A stretch of 29,216 bases of DNA from Planctomycetota bacterium (GTDB lineage Bacteria > Planctomycetota > Phycisphaerae > WQYP01). Under the pieces are notes generated by a model. The model ran no database searches and had not been told where the DNA came from. It worked only from the letters and a program-made list of their open reading frames with translations. The stretch is taken from the NCBI GenBank assembly GCA_021798635.1, contig JAJZGH010000020.1, forward strand, positions 1 to 29,216, read 5' to 3'. How positions within the stretch are numbered: position 1 is the first letter of the stretch; each line of letters begins with the position of its first letter. Below, piece by piece: positions 1 through 8,560 of this stretch. Position numbers and translations under genes: made by a program.

Positions 1-413
1 CCGCAATGCCGCTGCCGAACACAGCCACCGCAAGCGGACACTTCGGCGATTGCACGCGTTGGGTCTGAAATTGAAGGACATGATAGTCTGCGATTGGAGT
101 CACTTATAGCGTTGTAGTACTAAAGGCTTCAACTTCACTGTTGACAATGCTGATAATCAGCTTGCGCAGTGTCCAAGGGCCGCCGTCGCCGGAATCCGGC
201 GGTAGGGGTATGGAGTAATCGTCAAATAGTTGTTTGCGTTTCCCCACTTGTCGGCCGGAAATTGTAAGCATATCGACCTCATGCGCTTAGCTGCTTTTAT
301 GGAGACAGTATAAGCAGTGGAAACTGTCCCGTCGATAAGCGATAAGGAATCGGAGTTCGAGGATCATTGGGAATAACGGTCGCCCCATTCGATGTCCACC
401 AATGCCGCTGCGA

Positions 414-513
414 CGGGTCTGGGCTCAACTGCTTGACCCGAGAGCACCGGATGATAATCCGGTGGTTGATCCCGTGCCGGGAACCGACCACGGGGTTGTC
501 ACCAGGGTGCTCT
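414..513 (+). ncRNA. Candidate structured 5' leader of gcvT
   Basis: Several perfect or near-perfect helices are packed into about 100 bases, ending 76 bases before the gcvT start. CGGGTC (414-419) pairs with GACCCG (435-440). ACCGGAT (446-452) pairs with ATCCGGT (457-463) around a 4-base loop. CCCGTG (471-476) pairs with CACGGG (489-494), and this helix extends through wobbles to GGTG/CACC (461-464 with 500-503). AGAGCACC (441-448) can also pair with GGTGCTCT (506-513), which competes with the second hairpin and so could switch. Glycine riboswitches often precede gcv genes, but I do not see their conserved core here. It could be an unrecognised riboswitch, a protein-bound leader or only a stable fold. 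Confidence 0.4.
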
Positions 514-535
514 ATAACGTGGGCTATAACATGGG
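512..535 (+). repeat. Tandem 12-base direct repeat before gcvT
   Basis: Two adjacent 12-base units, CTATAACGTGGG and CTATAACATGGG, differ at a single base. Each unit contains TATAAC, which resembles a -10 element. The pair lies just after the leader hairpins and 54 bases before the gcvT start. It could be a regulatory site or a duplicated promoter element; no function is assigned. Confidence 0.45.
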
Positions 536-589
536 CGCTTGCCACGGGCGGTGGTTTGCATATCCTTGCGGGGATTAGAGGAGTGTTTT

Positions 590-1711
590 ATGACGGAATC
601 GACGGTACCGCTGTTAAAAACCTGTTTTTATGATTTTCATATTCGCCAGGGGGCGAAAATGGTGGACTTCGGCGGCTGGGCCATGCCATTGTCCTATCGC
701 GGCATTATCGCTGAGCATGAGCAAACGCGAAAATCCGCATCCGTCTTTGATGTCTCGCACATGGGACGGCTGCATTTCAGCGGTCCGGATGCTTTGCGAT
801 TTTTGCAGCATATCTGCACGCGGGACTTATCCAAGGCAGTCGTGGGGCAGTCGTTGTACAGCCTGATCTGCAAACCTGATGGCGGTGTGCTGGATGACGT
901 GATTGTTTCCCGGTTTGATAAATATTGGCTCATGGTGTGCAACGCCTCCAACCGCATCAAGCTCCTGGAATGGTTTAAGGCCAACAGCACCGGCTTTAAT
1001 TATCAACTGAAAGATGAGACGATGCAGTCCGCCATGATCGCCATCCAAGGCCCCAAAGTCATGGCCCTGCTGGATGCTCTTTTGCCGGAGCCGGTGTCCT
1101 CGTTAAAACGCTATCACTTCATGACGCAAAGTTATCTGATCGCCAAGTTTACCGTATTCCGCAGCGGCTACACCGGGGAAGACGGTGTGGAGATCATCTG
1201 CGGGTCAACTATTGCGCAAATGGCATTGAATATGCTTTTCAAGCAGGGACGGGATGTCCGCGAAGCTCCCATGCAGCCCGCCGGACTGGGCGCACGCGAT
1301 ACACTGCGGATGGAGGCGGGAATGCCGTTGTATGGCCATGAACTGCATGAAAATATTGATCCCATTTCCGCCGGTCTGCAATGGGCGGTGGCGGAAGAAA
1401 AGCCGTTTATCGGTTCAGATGCCTTGGCGGGAATCAGACAACCTGGCCCGGAGAAGCGGCTGGTGGGTTTAGCGGTGGATGGCCCGCGGACCGCCCGGCA
1501 GGGCATGACTTTGTGGGCGGGCGGGCAAGAGGTTGGTGCCGTTACCAGCGGTGCCAGCAGCCCGACATTGGGTCATGGCATCGCTATGGCGTATGTGCAA
1601 TCCGTGTGTGCTGCAGAAGGCACCGCATTGGAAATGGACCTGCGTGGCAATCGCGTCGGCACCACCGTGGTCAAACTGCCGTTTTATAAGCTGTCAAAAT
1701 CCAGCGCATGA
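590..1711 (+). CDS. gcvT: Aminomethyltransferase, glycine cleavage system T protein
   Basis: The T protein takes the aminomethyl group from the lipoylated H protein and transfers the one-carbon unit to tetrahydrofolate, releasing ammonia, in the cytoplasm. The 373-residue product has the normal family length. It shows the N-terminal FGGWAMPLSY block, FDVSHMG, the GGVLDD folate-domain signature, SGYTGEDG, and GARDTLRMEAGMPLYGHEL before the C-terminal domain. The ATG at 590 is chosen because AGAGGAG lies 6 bases upstream and the protein then begins as the family does; a longer frame from 539 adds an unrelated leader. gcvH follows 111 bases downstream. No gcvP is in the window, so the P protein must be encoded elsewhere or before the left edge. 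Confidence 0.95.
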   Translation: MTESTVPLLKTCFYDFHIRQGAKMVDFGGWAMPLSYRGIIAEHEQTRKSASVFDVSHMGRLHFSGPDALRFLQHICTRDLSKAVVGQSLYSLICKPDGGVLDDVIVSRFDKYWLMVCNASNRIKLLEWFKANSTGFNYQLKDETMQSAMIAIQGPKVMALLDALLPEPVSSLKRYHFMTQSYLIAKFTVFRSGYTGEDGVEIICGSTIAQMALNMLFKQGRDVREAPMQPAGLGARDTLRMEAGMPLYGHELHENIDPISAGLQWAVAEEKPFIGSDALAGIRQPGPEKRLVGLAVDGPRTARQGMTLWAGGQEVGAVTSGASSPTLGHGIAMAYVQSVCAAEGTALEMDLRGNRVGTTVVKLPFYKLSKSSA

Positions 1712-1752
1712 GCCAACTGTGATGAGACGATTTTGTTTTATGATTTAAGGCC

Positions 1753-1792
1753 CCCGATATTTCGGGTACACTATCGACCGGACAGCGCCGGT
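1753..1792. other. Two small hairpins in the gcvT-gcvH gap
   Basis: CCCGA (1753-1757) pairs with TCGGG (1762-1766), and ACCGG (1777-1781) pairs with CCGGT (1788-1792). No T-run follows either, so they are not typical intrinsic terminators. They may modulate the gcvT:gcvH expression ratio or mRNA stability. Confidence 0.3.
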
Positions 1793-1822
1793 ATGCGGCG
1801 ATTGATTATTTCAGGAGTTACC

Positions 1823-2200
1823 ATGCCATCGCCCGCGGATTATCTTTACACGCAGACCCATGAGTGGATGAAAAAAGAGGGGGACATTCTCACCGTCGGC
1901 ATTACCCGATTTGCCGTGGATGAGCTATCGGATGTCACTTTTGTGGATCTGCCGGCTATCGGCAGGAAAGTGGCCGCGGGCGGGACGTTCGGTGAAATTG
2001 AATCAGTCAAAGCCACCAGCGAACTGTACGCCCCGGTGGAAGGGGAAATTGTGGCCGTCAATGACGCGCTGAAAAAAGACCCGTCGCTGGTGAATCAGGA
2101 TCCCTACAGCACGGGGTGGTTGGTGAAACTGAAAACCACGGTTGAGCCGCACGGCTTTATGACCGCGCAGCAATATGACAAAGTGCATAACATTGCGTGA
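1823..2200 (+). CDS. gcvH: Glycine cleavage system H protein
   Basis: This is the lipoyl carrier that shuttles the aminomethyl intermediate between the P, T and L proteins. The 125-residue length is typical. It begins with the family pattern (YTQTHEWMKKEGD), contains the VGIT and LSDVTFVDLP strands, and carries the lipoylation loop GEIESVKATSELYAPVEGEI, with Lys63 as the expected lipoylated residue. The start at 1823 follows CAGGAG (1812-1817); an in-frame start at 1733 would add an unrelated 30-residue leader. It is probably co-transcribed with gcvT. Its stop lies 4 bases from the convergent stop of the next gene, leaving no room for a separate terminator. Confidence 0.95.
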   Translation: MPSPADYLYTQTHEWMKKEGDILTVGITRFAVDELSDVTFVDLPAIGRKVAAGGTFGEIESVKATSELYAPVEGEIVAVNDALKKDPSLVNQDPYSTGWLVKLKTTVEPHGFMTAQQYDKVHNIA

Positions 2201-2204
2201 TGCG

Positions 2205-3335
2205 TCAGGTTTTGACCATATCCAGCATGACAATGGCCAACGGGCCAAACAGTACCACGGGCAGCCAGGCACCCGCAAAGGGAGATAAGCCTGATCCGGC
2301 CAGCTGGAAGAATACAAAGGTTGTAATAAAACACCCTCCGCTGATGGCACTGCACCAAAGCATGTTGGTTACCAGTTTATTAGGCTCCCGCGCCAGCAGA
2401 AACGGAATGCCTATCAGCAGCATAATCATATTCATAATCAGCTGGGTAATGCGGGTGTACATGATTTTTTCCAGGGCCACGCGCGTCGCGGGTGTGCTGT
2501 AGAGAATAAGCTTGTCAATTTGGGCCGTGGACAGATATTCCACAGCCTTTTTCTGAAAAATCAGATTCAACTGCCCCGGCGTAACCGGCGTTTGATAGGT
2601 CATTTCCTTCACCGGCTCGGGGCGGTCATTGGGATTGGCCGCTTTGGCCGCGTTGATCTGCACCACATCATACATGCGCCAGCCGCCGGAGACAGGGCCT
2701 TCGCCAATGTCTTTTTTCCACACGGCTTTTTTGGCCAGAATCATGGCTTTCGCTTCGCCGAGCTTATTACGCTGAATAATGCGGACATCCCGCATGGTTT
2801 TGGTTTTTGCGTCATAGCTGGACGCCAGCACCAGTGAGTTGTCACTTTCCGGAACGAAATAAATGGGTTCATCAGGTCCGAATGATGCGGAAACCTGTCC
2901 ATGCTTCCGCAGTAATTTGCTGATGTTGGCGGGCATGAGCACTTCCTGATCCACCACCACGAGAATATTAAATCCCACGGCACATAAAATAATAGGTGCC
3001 GCCACACGATACAGCGATACGCCGCTGGCCAAGAGCGCAATAAGCTCGCGGTTACGGGTCATACGCACCATGGTGAATCCCGCGGCCAGCAGCGGAATAA
3101 TACCGGAAATCATGGAGAAAATGACCAGAGTTCGATACAGGTAAAAAATAGTAATTTCTCTAAGTAATCCCCAGAAGGCCTGCAACGCTGTGGCGTGTTG
3201 ATAGGCGTGGTTTTGGGTAAAGAGATTAAAATTGACAATCACATCCAGCAGAATATACATGCCGATCATCACGGCCAGTGCCAACAGGCAGTTGATCAGG
3301 TAATTGCGGATAATGTATCGGTCAAGAATCTTCAT
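2205..3335 (-). CDS. YjgP/YjgQ-family permease (LptF/LptG-like), 376 residues
   Basis: This is an inner-membrane component of the lipopolysaccharide export ABC transporter, which works with the LptB ATPase to extract LPS toward the outer membrane. It has the family layout: an N-terminal amphipathic start (MKILDRYIIRNYL), a first membrane span at about 12-32, further spans to about 125, a periplasmic beta-jellyroll region, and three C-terminal spans from about 285. ELIALLASGVSLYRVA matches the conserved cytoplasmic loop of the family. Length is normal for LptF/LptG. It is the last gene of a minus-strand operon and starts 12 bases after the stop of the larger permease. Which of the pair is LptF or LptG is not decided here. 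Confidence 0.85.
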   Translation of the reverse strand: MKILDRYIIRNYLINCLLALAVMIGMYILLDVIVNFNLFTQNHAYQHATALQAFWGLLREITIFYLYRTLVIFSMISGIIPLLAAGFTMVRMTRNRELIALLASGVSLYRVAAPIILCAVGFNILVVVDQEVLMPANISKLLRKHGQVSASFGPDEPIYFVPESDNSLVLASSYDAKTKTMRDVRIIQRNKLGEAKAMILAKKAVWKKDIGEGPVSGGWRMYDVVQINAAKAANPNDRPEPVKEMTYQTPVTPGQLNLIFQKKAVEYLSTAQIDKLILYSTPATRVALEKIMYTRITQLIMNMIMLLIGIPFLLAREPNKLVTNMLWCSAISGGCFITTFVFFQLAGSGLSPFAGAWLPVVLFGPLAIVMLDMVKT

Positions 3336-3347
3336 GTCGGTTCCAGT

Positions 3348-5021
3348 TTATCGCTTGAGCAGTCGGGAATAAATAACGACGTTCAGGACAAGAATAACGG
3401 CGTTGCCCGCCCAGATGACCACCGTTCCCGGCATGTCCGAATGCGGCGTCCGCGCGATCATCTCGCGCCCTGTATTAATCAGTAACACCAGAATCATCGC
3501 GGGAACAACTCCCACGACAAACACGGCCAACGGATTGCGGCCCTGAAGAATAATTCCCAGGGCGGTACCCAGAATTACCAGGACAATACAGGAAAATGCG
3601 AACGATACGCGACTTTGAAATTCAGACAGGATCTGCCGACGCAAACGATCTTCCTGATAATGAATCGTTTTTATGAGTTGCGAAACAATGGGTGACGCTT
3701 CCCGTGTTGATGGAATGGCGGGTATGCCGGTATCGGGGACGACCAGATGGATTGAGGAAATGACGATTAAGGGTGGACCGGCATGAAAGCGGCTGTCCAA
3801 ACCCATGTTTTTTTCGCGGACATCGCCTGTGAGTTTCAGAGCCGCTACATATTTTTCCGCACCCACCGGTGCTCCTGTCGATGATTGATCTGGTTCGCGC
3901 CGTGATATCAGCAGTTCTCCCTGGTTAGCCAGGTATATTTGCGTGATGTGTCCATGGTGCACCACCTGCACTTGCACCGGCACGCCCCGGGCACCGGTCA
4001 ATAGCAGATTTCTGTGAATACCAGTAAGCGTTGCCACCGGGCTAAGCACAATGGCCGCGCCCTGACGGCGCTTTAATTGTACCGGTTTGCCGGGCTGAAA
4101 CTGATGTAGATACCAGCGGGAAATGCTTTGCACCCGTAATTCATTCATCAAGGTATTGAAATTTCTAGCAATGCGGGGCAAAAGCAGCGGGTTGCGATCC
4201 AGCGCGGCCAAGCGGAATAAATCGAGAAATTTTGGCTTGCTATCCAGTAATGAACCGAAAGGTTCCGGCTTGCCATTTGGCGGCAAATAGCGCACGGTGC
4301 CCCGAATCTGTTGCAGGCTGTTGGAATTAAAGGCCGTGCCGTGATCCAGTTGTACGCCGACACTGACCTGATTCTTAGCACGATTGGTATCAATGATAAC
4401 ATTGGCCGCTCGGGCGATAATTATTGATGATGGTTGTCCGTTCCGCAGCGGCATGGCCGCGAGGCCGCGCAACTGGATGATCTTGCGAGTAACCCCGGGT
4501 GGCGGCTGGTTATCGCTGGGAGTAGGCACGCGATAGGCGCTGTTGGCATAGATGACAAACTTGTTTTGCAGATTGAACGGTTGCCGCTGATCCACGTTAT
4601 GTAGCAGCATCGAAGCGACATCCGTCTGGATAACCTGGGAGGTTTTTTGCAGAAATCGCGGCACCACATATCCCACAAATGCCATATCCACAAGGCCCAC
4701 CGCCAAGCCCAGCACCACCGCCGGCATCACCAGCGCAACATAACTTACGCCGCTGGCCCGGGCACCGGTTAGTTCATTGTCGGTCGCCAATCGCCAATAC
4801 ACGATCACCGCCGCAAATAGCGCCGCCAGTGGAATGGAATAAGCCAGCATGGCCGGCATGAGGTCCATGAGCACCCGGAGTAATTGCACCAGCGTCAAGC
4901 CCTCCTTGGTCAGCGGGCGAAATGTTCCACCAAATGCCAGAATCGTCGTCAGGACTGAACTTGTGAGAACGAAAATGCGCAGCAATTCGCGCAGAATATA
5001 CCAGTGCAGCGTTTTTCTCAT
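3348..5021 (-). CDS. YjgP/YjgQ-family permease (LptF/LptG-like), large form, 557 residues
   Basis: This is the second LPS-transport permease of the pair. Three N-terminal spans (about 12-33, 48-75 and 96-121) flank the family loop DNELTGARASGVSYVAL. Three C-terminal spans (about 473-492, 497-520 and 532-553) close the protein. The region between is about 340 residues, much larger than the roughly 150 of a typical LptF/LptG jellyroll, so the periplasmic part is expanded, with a proline- and basic-rich middle. It starts 6 bases after the stop of the ThuA-oxidoreductase fusion and ends 12 bases before the smaller permease, so the three look translationally linked. LptF versus LptG identity is uncertain. 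Confidence 0.82.
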   Translation of the reverse strand: MRKTLHWYILRELLRIFVLTSSVLTTILAFGGTFRPLTKEGLTLVQLLRVLMDLMPAMLAYSIPLAALFAAVIVYWRLATDNELTGARASGVSYVALVMPAVVLGLAVGLVDMAFVGYVVPRFLQKTSQVIQTDVASMLLHNVDQRQPFNLQNKFVIYANSAYRVPTPSDNQPPPGVTRKIIQLRGLAAMPLRNGQPSSIIIARAANVIIDTNRAKNQVSVGVQLDHGTAFNSNSLQQIRGTVRYLPPNGKPEPFGSLLDSKPKFLDLFRLAALDRNPLLLPRIARNFNTLMNELRVQSISRWYLHQFQPGKPVQLKRRQGAAIVLSPVATLTGIHRNLLLTGARGVPVQVQVVHHGHITQIYLANQGELLISRREPDQSSTGAPVGAEKYVAALKLTGDVREKNMGLDSRFHAGPPLIVISSIHLVVPDTGIPAIPSTREASPIVSQLIKTIHYQEDRLRRQILSEFQSRVSFAFSCIVLVILGTALGIILQGRNPLAVFVVGVVPAMILVLLINTGREMIARTPHSDMPGTVVIWAGNAVILVLNVVIYSRLLKR

Positions 5022-5027
5022 GGGGTT

Positions 5028-6659
5028 TCACGCCTCCCCGCATACAGATTCGGCCTTGCCACTTTGGGCGGATTTATCTATGGCGTGCAGCACGTGAACG
5101 ACGCGCCCGGCCTTTTCCGCTGTGATTTCCAACGGATCATCCAGCCCTAGATGATCGGCAATATTTTCATAATAGCGGTAGCCTTGGCTGGGGCGATATT
5201 TAACCCGCTGCGGCGCACTGGTCATTCCTCGCTGCTGCACCACCAATTGAAAAGAAGTGTCATCCCAATCATCAAGAATTCCGCCGCGTGTGCCCAGAAT
5301 CCGCCATCGCGGTCGGGGTATAGACGCAATGGTGGATATTTCAAAATCCAGCGTGGCACCGTTTTCGAAGCGGATGCAGGCGTCCACCTGATCTTCATTC
5401 GTGACATGGTGCCATAAACGCTTCTGCGACGTGGCCGTCACGGATTCAATGGGTGCGTCCATCAGCGACAACGCCATGAATATAAGATGCGCGCCCCAGT
5501 CAAAATGCAGTCCACCGGAAATTTCCTTGCTCGACCGCCACCAGCTTCCCGGCGAGGCAAAACAGCTCATGCCGGTTTCAATTTTAAATAATTCGCCCAG
5601 GAGTTTGCGATGTCGAATTATATCTTCCATGGCCAGGAAATCGCCATCCCATCGACGGTTGTGATATACACTTAAAAGCCGCTGATTTTTCTCCGCGGCC
5701 GCGATCATGGCGTACACCTCATCCGAGCTTGTAGCCATGGGCTTTTCCACAATGCAGTGCCGCCCGCTATTGAGCACATCCACCGCCACTTTCGCATGGG
5801 CATTATGTGGCAGAATAACGGTCAGCAATTGTGCATCGGTCTGTGCGAGCATCTCATGGATGGATGTAAAACTCTGAATTTCCGGGAAGTCCTGCTTGGC
5901 GGCTTTGGCTCGGGCAGGGTTAATATCACAGGCCGCTACCGGAATAAATCCTGCATTTTTCATTTCATTTAAATGCGTGCGGCCCATATTAAATGCGCCG
6001 CCATAGCCGATCACGCCCACTTTCAATCCCGGTCGCTCGGTAAACCCCATGCTCCAGCGCAAGCCACGCAACAGCACGGTTTGCCAGGTTATGTCCTCCA
6101 TATCGCCAACATCATGACCGATGGAGAAATAAAATACCCGGCCCGTGCCGTAAGGGCGGATATACGCGACGGGTTCAAATTTGCCCTGCCAACTGGCGTG
6201 CAGCAGGGTGGTGAAATCGCCGACTTTCGCGGCCAGTTGATAAAGTTCGGTATCGGCTTGAAATGTCGGTATGTGCCGCACAATGCTGTGCGGTATGCCG
6301 GTGGGTTCAATAGAAAATTCCACTTCCGGGCCGTGCTTAATGAATTTACAGCCCAGCATGTCAATATAACCGGCATTTTCCTTCCAACTGGCGCTGGCAC
6401 CGTGCAGGCCAACAAATCCGCGGCCGGATTTTACAAATTTCAGCAACCCCGCTTCCTGCGCGTCGGTCAAAGTTCCGCCCTGGGTGCACACCAGAAGAGC
6501 TGCGTAGTTGCTTTCAGGCAGGCTTATCAAGGCATCACGATCTTCCGTGGTATGGGCCTGAAATCCGTGCCTGATCAGCAACTCTTTCAAGAATGCGGCC
6601 ATCGCCGGAAAATCGTGATAAAATCCGCCGGTGATAATCAAAATGCTCTGTTGGGGCAT
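5028..6659 (-). CDS. ThuA domain fused to Gfo/Idh/MocA-family oxidoreductase
   Basis: This 543-residue protein has two domains. Residues about 5-205 form a ThuA-like (trehalose-utilisation) fold of the class-I glutamine amidotransferase type, with FVGLHGAS and PVAYIRPYGTGRVFYFSIGHD. Residues about 212-330 form a Rossmann NAD(P)-binding domain with VGVIGYGGAFNMG and the Gfo/Idh/MocA motif EKP at 305-307. The rest is the C-terminal alpha/beta substrate domain, including HFDWGAHL. The likely role is oxidation or isomerisation of a sugar derivative; the substrate is unknown. The ATG at 6659 follows GCGGAG and is preferred over an upstream GTG at 6686. It heads the operon with the two LPS permeases. 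Confidence 0.85.
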   Translation of the reverse strand: MPQQSILIITGGFYHDFPAMAAFLKELLIRHGFQAHTTEDRDALISLPESNYAALLVCTQGGTLTDAQEAGLLKFVKSGRGFVGLHGASASWKENAGYIDMLGCKFIKHGPEVEFSIEPTGIPHSIVRHIPTFQADTELYQLAAKVGDFTTLLHASWQGKFEPVAYIRPYGTGRVFYFSIGHDVGDMEDITWQTVLLRGLRWSMGFTERPGLKVGVIGYGGAFNMGRTHLNEMKNAGFIPVAACDINPARAKAAKQDFPEIQSFTSIHEMLAQTDAQLLTVILPHNAHAKVAVDVLNSGRHCIVEKPMATSSDEVYAMIAAAEKNQRLLSVYHNRRWDGDFLAMEDIIRHRKLLGELFKIETGMSCFASPGSWWRSSKEISGGLHFDWGAHLIFMALSLMDAPIESVTATSQKRLWHHVTNEDQVDACIRFENGATLDFEISTIASIPRPRWRILGTRGGILDDWDDTSFQLVVQQRGMTSAPQRVKYRPSQGYRYYENIADHLGLDDPLEITAEKAGRVVHVLHAIDKSAQSGKAESVCGEA

Positions 6660-6708
6660 TATTCTTGGTACTCCGCTTAGGGCCACCGTGGACCAGTACC
6701 ACAGGGCG

Positions 6709-6723
6709 ACAGTATTTTACTGT
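6709..6723. promoter_or_regulatory. 15-base palindrome upstream of the ThuA operon
   Basis: ACAGTATTTTACTGT is a perfect inverted repeat of 6-base arms around TTT, centred 57 bases upstream of the ThuA-oxidoreductase start. Size and symmetry fit a dimeric repressor operator. No cognate regulator is known, and it could be chance in an AT-rich spacer. Confidence 0.35.
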
Positions 6724-6777
6724 TTTACCGCGAGCTACGCACTACCACCTTTTTCAGCCGTGCATTATCCATCCACT

Positions 6778-7494
6778 CTACCAGTCAAAGCTCTCTCCGG
6801 ACTGCCGCAAAGCCTCCTGCAAAAGCACGATGAACTTATCCCCGGAAGAATCCGAGTGGTCAAAATCACGAAATCGGCTGCCGGGATACCGTAGCGTGGC
6901 GGCTTTCGCATTCGAGCTGTGGCCCAGCACAAATTCAGCGTCACGTGCGATGGCCGTAAGAACTGCCTGGCGGGCAGGGCTTTGCCGCGGTTGAGTTAAT
7001 TCCCCGGAATCGCCCTGGACAAGCACATAGGGCACGCCGGTAATCTCGCGCAGGCGATAGGCGACATATCCGGTAAATTGGAGGTCAAGTGCGATCATAA
7101 TATCGAAAGGGAGTGTGTGTAAGATGTTCACCAGCCGATCGCCGACGAAAGGAAATGCGAATCCCGCCCCTGGCCAGAGCTTCTCAATATGCTGTGAACT
7201 GCGCAGCGCCAGCACCGGCCAGCGTATTATGTGCGTCGTCACATTAACGGGGTCCGCATGGGCAGGCTTTGTCTCCTGGTTATTGGCAGTGGCGCGCGAT
7301 TTTTCCGACCAAGACAGCATGGGGCGCAGGGCTGCCACGCTTACCGCAACATTCGGCATTGCGGCCACCAGGTGAGGCAGAGCCTTTATCCCCGCGGGTG
7401 AAAGGGGTTCCGATTCCACCTGTGCGGGGCAGAGAGTAATGAACAAGGCCCGCAAATTGTATCCCTTTTTCTTATTGTCCATCGAGATAGTCAT
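6778..7494 (-). pseudogene. Truncated GT4-like glycosyltransferase (N-terminal domain only)
   Basis: The first about 200 residues resemble the acceptor-side Rossmann domain of GT-B family 4 enzymes: RALFITL at the start, LPFDIMIALDLQFTGYVAYRLREITGVPYVL in the middle, and IARDAEFVLGHSSNAKA near the end. The second, nucleotide-sugar-binding Rossmann domain is missing. The frame ends after 238 residues with a short unrelated tail, and no C-terminal remnant is seen in the 118 bases that follow. It may be a decayed gene or a stand-alone domain. The start is uncertain: in-frame ATGs at 7494, 7482 and 7575 all lack a clear Shine-Dalgarno. It is divergent from the esterase that starts at 7567. Confidence 0.5.
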
Positions 7495-7566
7495 GCTATT
7501 ATTGATACACGCCTGGATTTGTAAACCTTCAGGCGATTTAATGCACCCGTTGTTCGGAATCCTGAT

Positions 7567-8538
7567 ATGATGCACCGCTGGCCGGAACGGCTCGGAACAA
7601 TAAACTTCGCTTCGGCTTCAACCCTGTTTTTGTTCGTTGGCATCATGTCATGCCCGATTGGATGTGCCGCCCGCGCAGCGGCTCACAAACTTCCCTATAA
7701 GCTGTTTCATCGCGTTTCTTATGTTCATCCCGCCGACGGGGCTCGCAATGGACAGCTTTATGTGCCAGACTCGCCCGGACCGCATCCTGCGGTTCTCTTA
7801 ATGCATGGCGGTGGGTGGGTGGACGGGAGCAACCATGACCGCGGCGTGCGATTTCTGGCACCCCGCCTCGCGGCGCGTGGATGGGTGGTTTTTAATATCA
7901 ATTATCGCCTGGTCCGGCAAGGAGGAGAATTTCCCAAAGATGTTCAGGATGTCAAAAATGCTTTAGCATGGATGATCGTTCATGCCAAGCAATATCGGAT
8001 TAACGCGCGGGCCATCATTCCCGTGGGCCTTTCCGCCGGGGCGCATCTGGCCCTGATGGCCGCATATACTATTAAAGCCAACCGCTTTCCCGCCACTCAA
8101 TATCCGCAGGTGAAGCTGCATGTAAGAGCTGCCGTGGGCTTTTATACGCCCACTGATTCGTCCTTTGTTAAGTGGCTGCCACGCAGATCATGGGCTTATA
8201 AAATCTTATTTAAGTATGTCCGCGCCTGGGTAAAATTGCATCCCCGGCGCGGCTTGTTGACGGCGTCGCCGGTGTTTTATGCCCGCGATGGTGTGCCGAC
8301 TCTGCTGGTACAGGGATTGGCGGATCGTCTGGTCCCCGCATTTCAGGCCACCGAGATGGCGGCAGCTTTGAAGAAAAGCGCTGTGCCGGAGCAGGTCGTA
8401 ATGATTCCCAATATTGGCCATGCTTTTATGAGTTCTTCGGACCAGGCACGGGCCGCGGGGTTTTCCGCTTTGATCAAATTTCTCAACCAGCACAGCACGT
8501 CCGGCCGCAGAGCATCGTCGGCCGCGCAGGTTCATTAA
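7567..8538 (+). CDS. Exported alpha/beta hydrolase (BD-FAE / acetyl-esterase type)
   Basis: This 323-residue hydrolase probably removes acyl groups from sugars or small esters. A hydrophobic N-terminal segment (about 17-38) with a cysteine at 33 suggests export, possibly as a lipoprotein. The oxyanion-hole motif MHGGGW is at 79-84, the nucleophile elbow GLSAG puts Ser156 in place, Asp253 lies in GLADRLVP, and His285 lies in NIGHAF, so the catalytic triad is complete. The family includes acetylxylan and feruloyl esterases that assist polysaccharide breakdown, which would suit the CAZyme locus downstream; the substrate is inference. It is transcribed alone, with the GT4-like remnant divergent. 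Confidence 0.8.
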   Translation: MMHRWPERLGTINFASASTLFLFVGIMSCPIGCAARAAAHKLPYKLFHRVSYVHPADGARNGQLYVPDSPGPHPAVLLMHGGGWVDGSNHDRGVRFLAPRLAARGWVVFNINYRLVRQGGEFPKDVQDVKNALAWMIVHAKQYRINARAIIPVGLSAGAHLALMAAYTIKANRFPATQYPQVKLHVRAAVGFYTPTDSSFVKWLPRRSWAYKILFKYVRAWVKLHPRRGLLTASPVFYARDGVPTLLVQGLADRLVPAFQATEMAAALKKSAVPEQVVMIPNIGHAFMSSSDQARAAGFSALIKFLNQHSTSGRRASSAAQVH

Positions 8539-8560
8539 TCCGGCGACATGAACGCATGTC

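Larger units (their letters stand above)
1..589. other. Intergenic region upstream of gcvT
   Basis: No convincing complete gene is seen here. Two forward frames are open from the left edge, one to a stop at 107-109 and one to a stop at 115-117. Either could be the tail of an upstream gene, but neither is recognised. A short hairpin with CGCCG/CGGCG arms lies near 187-203 and another with CTGCTT/AAGCAG arms near 290-318. The 3' half, from about 414 on, holds the structured leader listed separately. The ORFs over 297-545 (minus) and 367-633 (plus) look like chance frames. Confidence 0.5.

Noticed and set aside
370..520. Glycine riboswitch upstream of gcvT
   Set aside because: Context is right, but I cannot find the conserved glycine-aptamer core sequences. 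Only a generic structured leader is claimed.
5973..6680. Plus-strand 235-residue open frame
   Set aside because: It lies entirely antisense to the ThuA-oxidoreductase gene and has no recognisable domain.
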